From Stenopsyche tienmushanensis (lineage: Eukaryota; Arthropoda; Insecta; Trichoptera; Stenopsychidae), in contig WACJ01000503.1 in NCBI GenBank assembly GCA_008973525.1, forward strand, positions 62,001 through 126,000: a DNA stretch of 64,000 bases, given 5' to 3'. Shown here in pieces: positions 62,783 to 64,000 of the stretch (its first letter is position 1; each line of letters starts with the position of its first letter). A program made the translations under genes and the position numbers. Below the pieces are notes generated by a model. It ran no database searches. It was not told the DNA's origin and saw nothing but the letters and a program-made list of their open reading frames with translations.

Positions 62783-62905
62783 GCAGGTAAACCTGGACTG
62801 AGACAATAAATCGAAAATACTATTCTTTTGGTTGGTACGGTGATATTTTTTCCTTGATCTGGATTTAACCCAGATGTTTTTATAGTAAGAGTCCAGGATC
62901 CACTA
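62783..62905 (-). repeat. SINE-like copy, minus orientation
   Basis: Contains CAGGTAAACCTGGACTGAGAC, TCGAAAATACTATTC, GTTGGTACGGTGATATTTTT and GATCTGGATTTAACCCAGA (B-box complement with one change), in the order of the other copies. Confidence 0.5.
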
Positions 62906-62914
62906 TATCAACTC

Positions 62915-63283
62915 TTGGTAATAAAGCCAGAAATTGATGAAACCCATTGGCGATCTTGTTTGCTGTTTTTGTCATATGTATCACTGAGCATCTGTGATAC
63001 ATATGGCAACATATTAAATATTCGAAAATGCTATAGATGGTTCAAAAAATTCAAAAGTGGCGACAGAGACTTGAAAAATAAATCAAAATCAGAAAGACCT
63101 CCTATAACCGATGATGACGCATTAAATTCTCTGGTAGAATCTGAATCTCGAAAAACAAAAAAGAAATTATCGCTAGATCTGAAACTGAAATATTCTCAGT
63201 TTGAAACTCAGACTAAAACAAGCAAGCGGACAGTGCAAAATCATTCATTTAAAGATTTTATTGCAAATAATATGATTTTTTAA
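62915..63283 (+). mobile_element. Mariner relic, N-terminal DNA-binding half
   Basis: An open + frame of 122 codons contains ICDTYGNILNIRKC, RWFKKFKSGDRDLKN, SERPPITDDDALNSLVE and a KRTVQNH segment. This is the paired helix-turn-helix region of mariner transposases. The frame then stops, and the DDE domain is absent. No terminal repeat was found. Confidence 0.75.
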
Positions 63284-63289
63284 ACTCAT

Positions 63290-64000
63290 ATTTATGATTG
63301 TGTATAATAGTTTTCAGATCAAAACATTGTATTTCACATCTATCCATGGCACACATGTAATATCTGAACAATAATCTGACAATAAAAAGTTCAAATTCAA
63401 ATTAAATTGTGTTAATATGACCTTATCGCGACTGATTTATCGATATAACACTATAAGATATCGTACATTTAGGTCGATTTCATAATCCATTGTAAGCAAA
63501 TCAAATTAATTAATACTTAAATTATAATTAAAAATTATATTCAATTGGAAACGATATTAAATTGGAAGTAATAGACGAATGTATTTACATCGGGCAAATT
63601 GTTGAAATTATCTCGACAATGGTGAATGGGATCAAATGAAGAATGAAATTGGAATGGCTTCGGAAAGTTAGGTATGATACCGTGATTTAGTCTTTCATTT
63701 TGAGTTAATGGGAAAGAGTTAACCAACTAATTTGAACAGTGTTGATGTAAAAGGTGATTTTATGAGGACTTTTCTTAAAAATAATACATTTTTATTTTTC
63801 TGTTTGTCATGTTTTTTTAAGACAGTGACTTAAATAGCAATGAACAGGGAATGATAATTCATATAGATATGATCGATTCACTCAGAATACAGATGAATAT
63901 AATATGAATTTTTAAAAAATGATGAATAATTATGAGCTGGAAGCTTTTTAATGAGAAAAATAATTTGTCAATTTTACTCTAATAGTGAAACACGCTTTCG
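63290..64000. other. A+T-rich DNA, nothing recognised
   Basis: No exon or element was identified. If the minus-strand DIP gene continues, this is intron. Confidence 0.4.

Noticed and set aside
1..64000. CRISPR array or prokaryotic operon
   Set aside because: No regularly spaced repeats, and the spliced genes show that this is eukaryotic DNA.

Overview
This window is A+T-rich insect nuclear DNA with spliced genes, large introns, long gene-poor stretches and many decayed transposons. Three protein-coding genes can be supported: two neural immunoglobulin-superfamily genes of the DIP (Dpr-interacting protein)/lachesin type and one odorant-binding protein (OBP) gene. These families and the element set (mariner, R1-clade non-LTR, hAT, pogo) point to an insect. 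I cannot fix the order from sequence alone. No prokaryotic features, rRNA, intact tRNA or CRISPR array were seen.

Layout. About 1-7818 appears to be a large intron of the first DIP gene (+ strand). It holds a 479-bp MITE, an internally deleted mariner and one copy of a dispersed repeat. The last two exons of that gene are at 7819-7989 and 8070-8428. About 8.7-10.1 kb holds a pogo/Tigger relic and an 885-bp hAT-type non-autonomous element with a perfect 8-bp target duplication. About 10-44 kb has no recognisable host gene. It carries relics of a Mutator-like element (15 kb), a ZBED-type hAT element (20 kb), an R1-clade retrotransposon (23-24 kb) and mariners (31 and 43 kb), together with SINE-like copies and a repeat family clustered at 36-38 kb. 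It also contains islands of higher G+C that look non-coding. A four-exon OBP gene (+) occupies 44.8-46.7 kb. Another mariner relic lies at 47.5-48.1 kb, and 48-57 kb is again gene-poor. The second DIP gene (- strand) runs from 61.8 kb to 57.6 kb, convergent with the first. Its last intron contains a second R1-clade relic. A mariner N-terminal relic lies near 63 kb.

Relationships. The two DIP genes have a homologous 171-bp exon with the same intron phases, followed by a terminal exon encoding a low-complexity stalk and a hydrophobic C-terminus. They are therefore probably paralogues of a local cluster. The most distinctive gene is the OBP. It encodes two C-minus OBP domains, one per exon. The four cysteines and the tryptophan sit at identical offsets in both exons, and both exons start at phase 0, so the protein probably arose by exon duplication.
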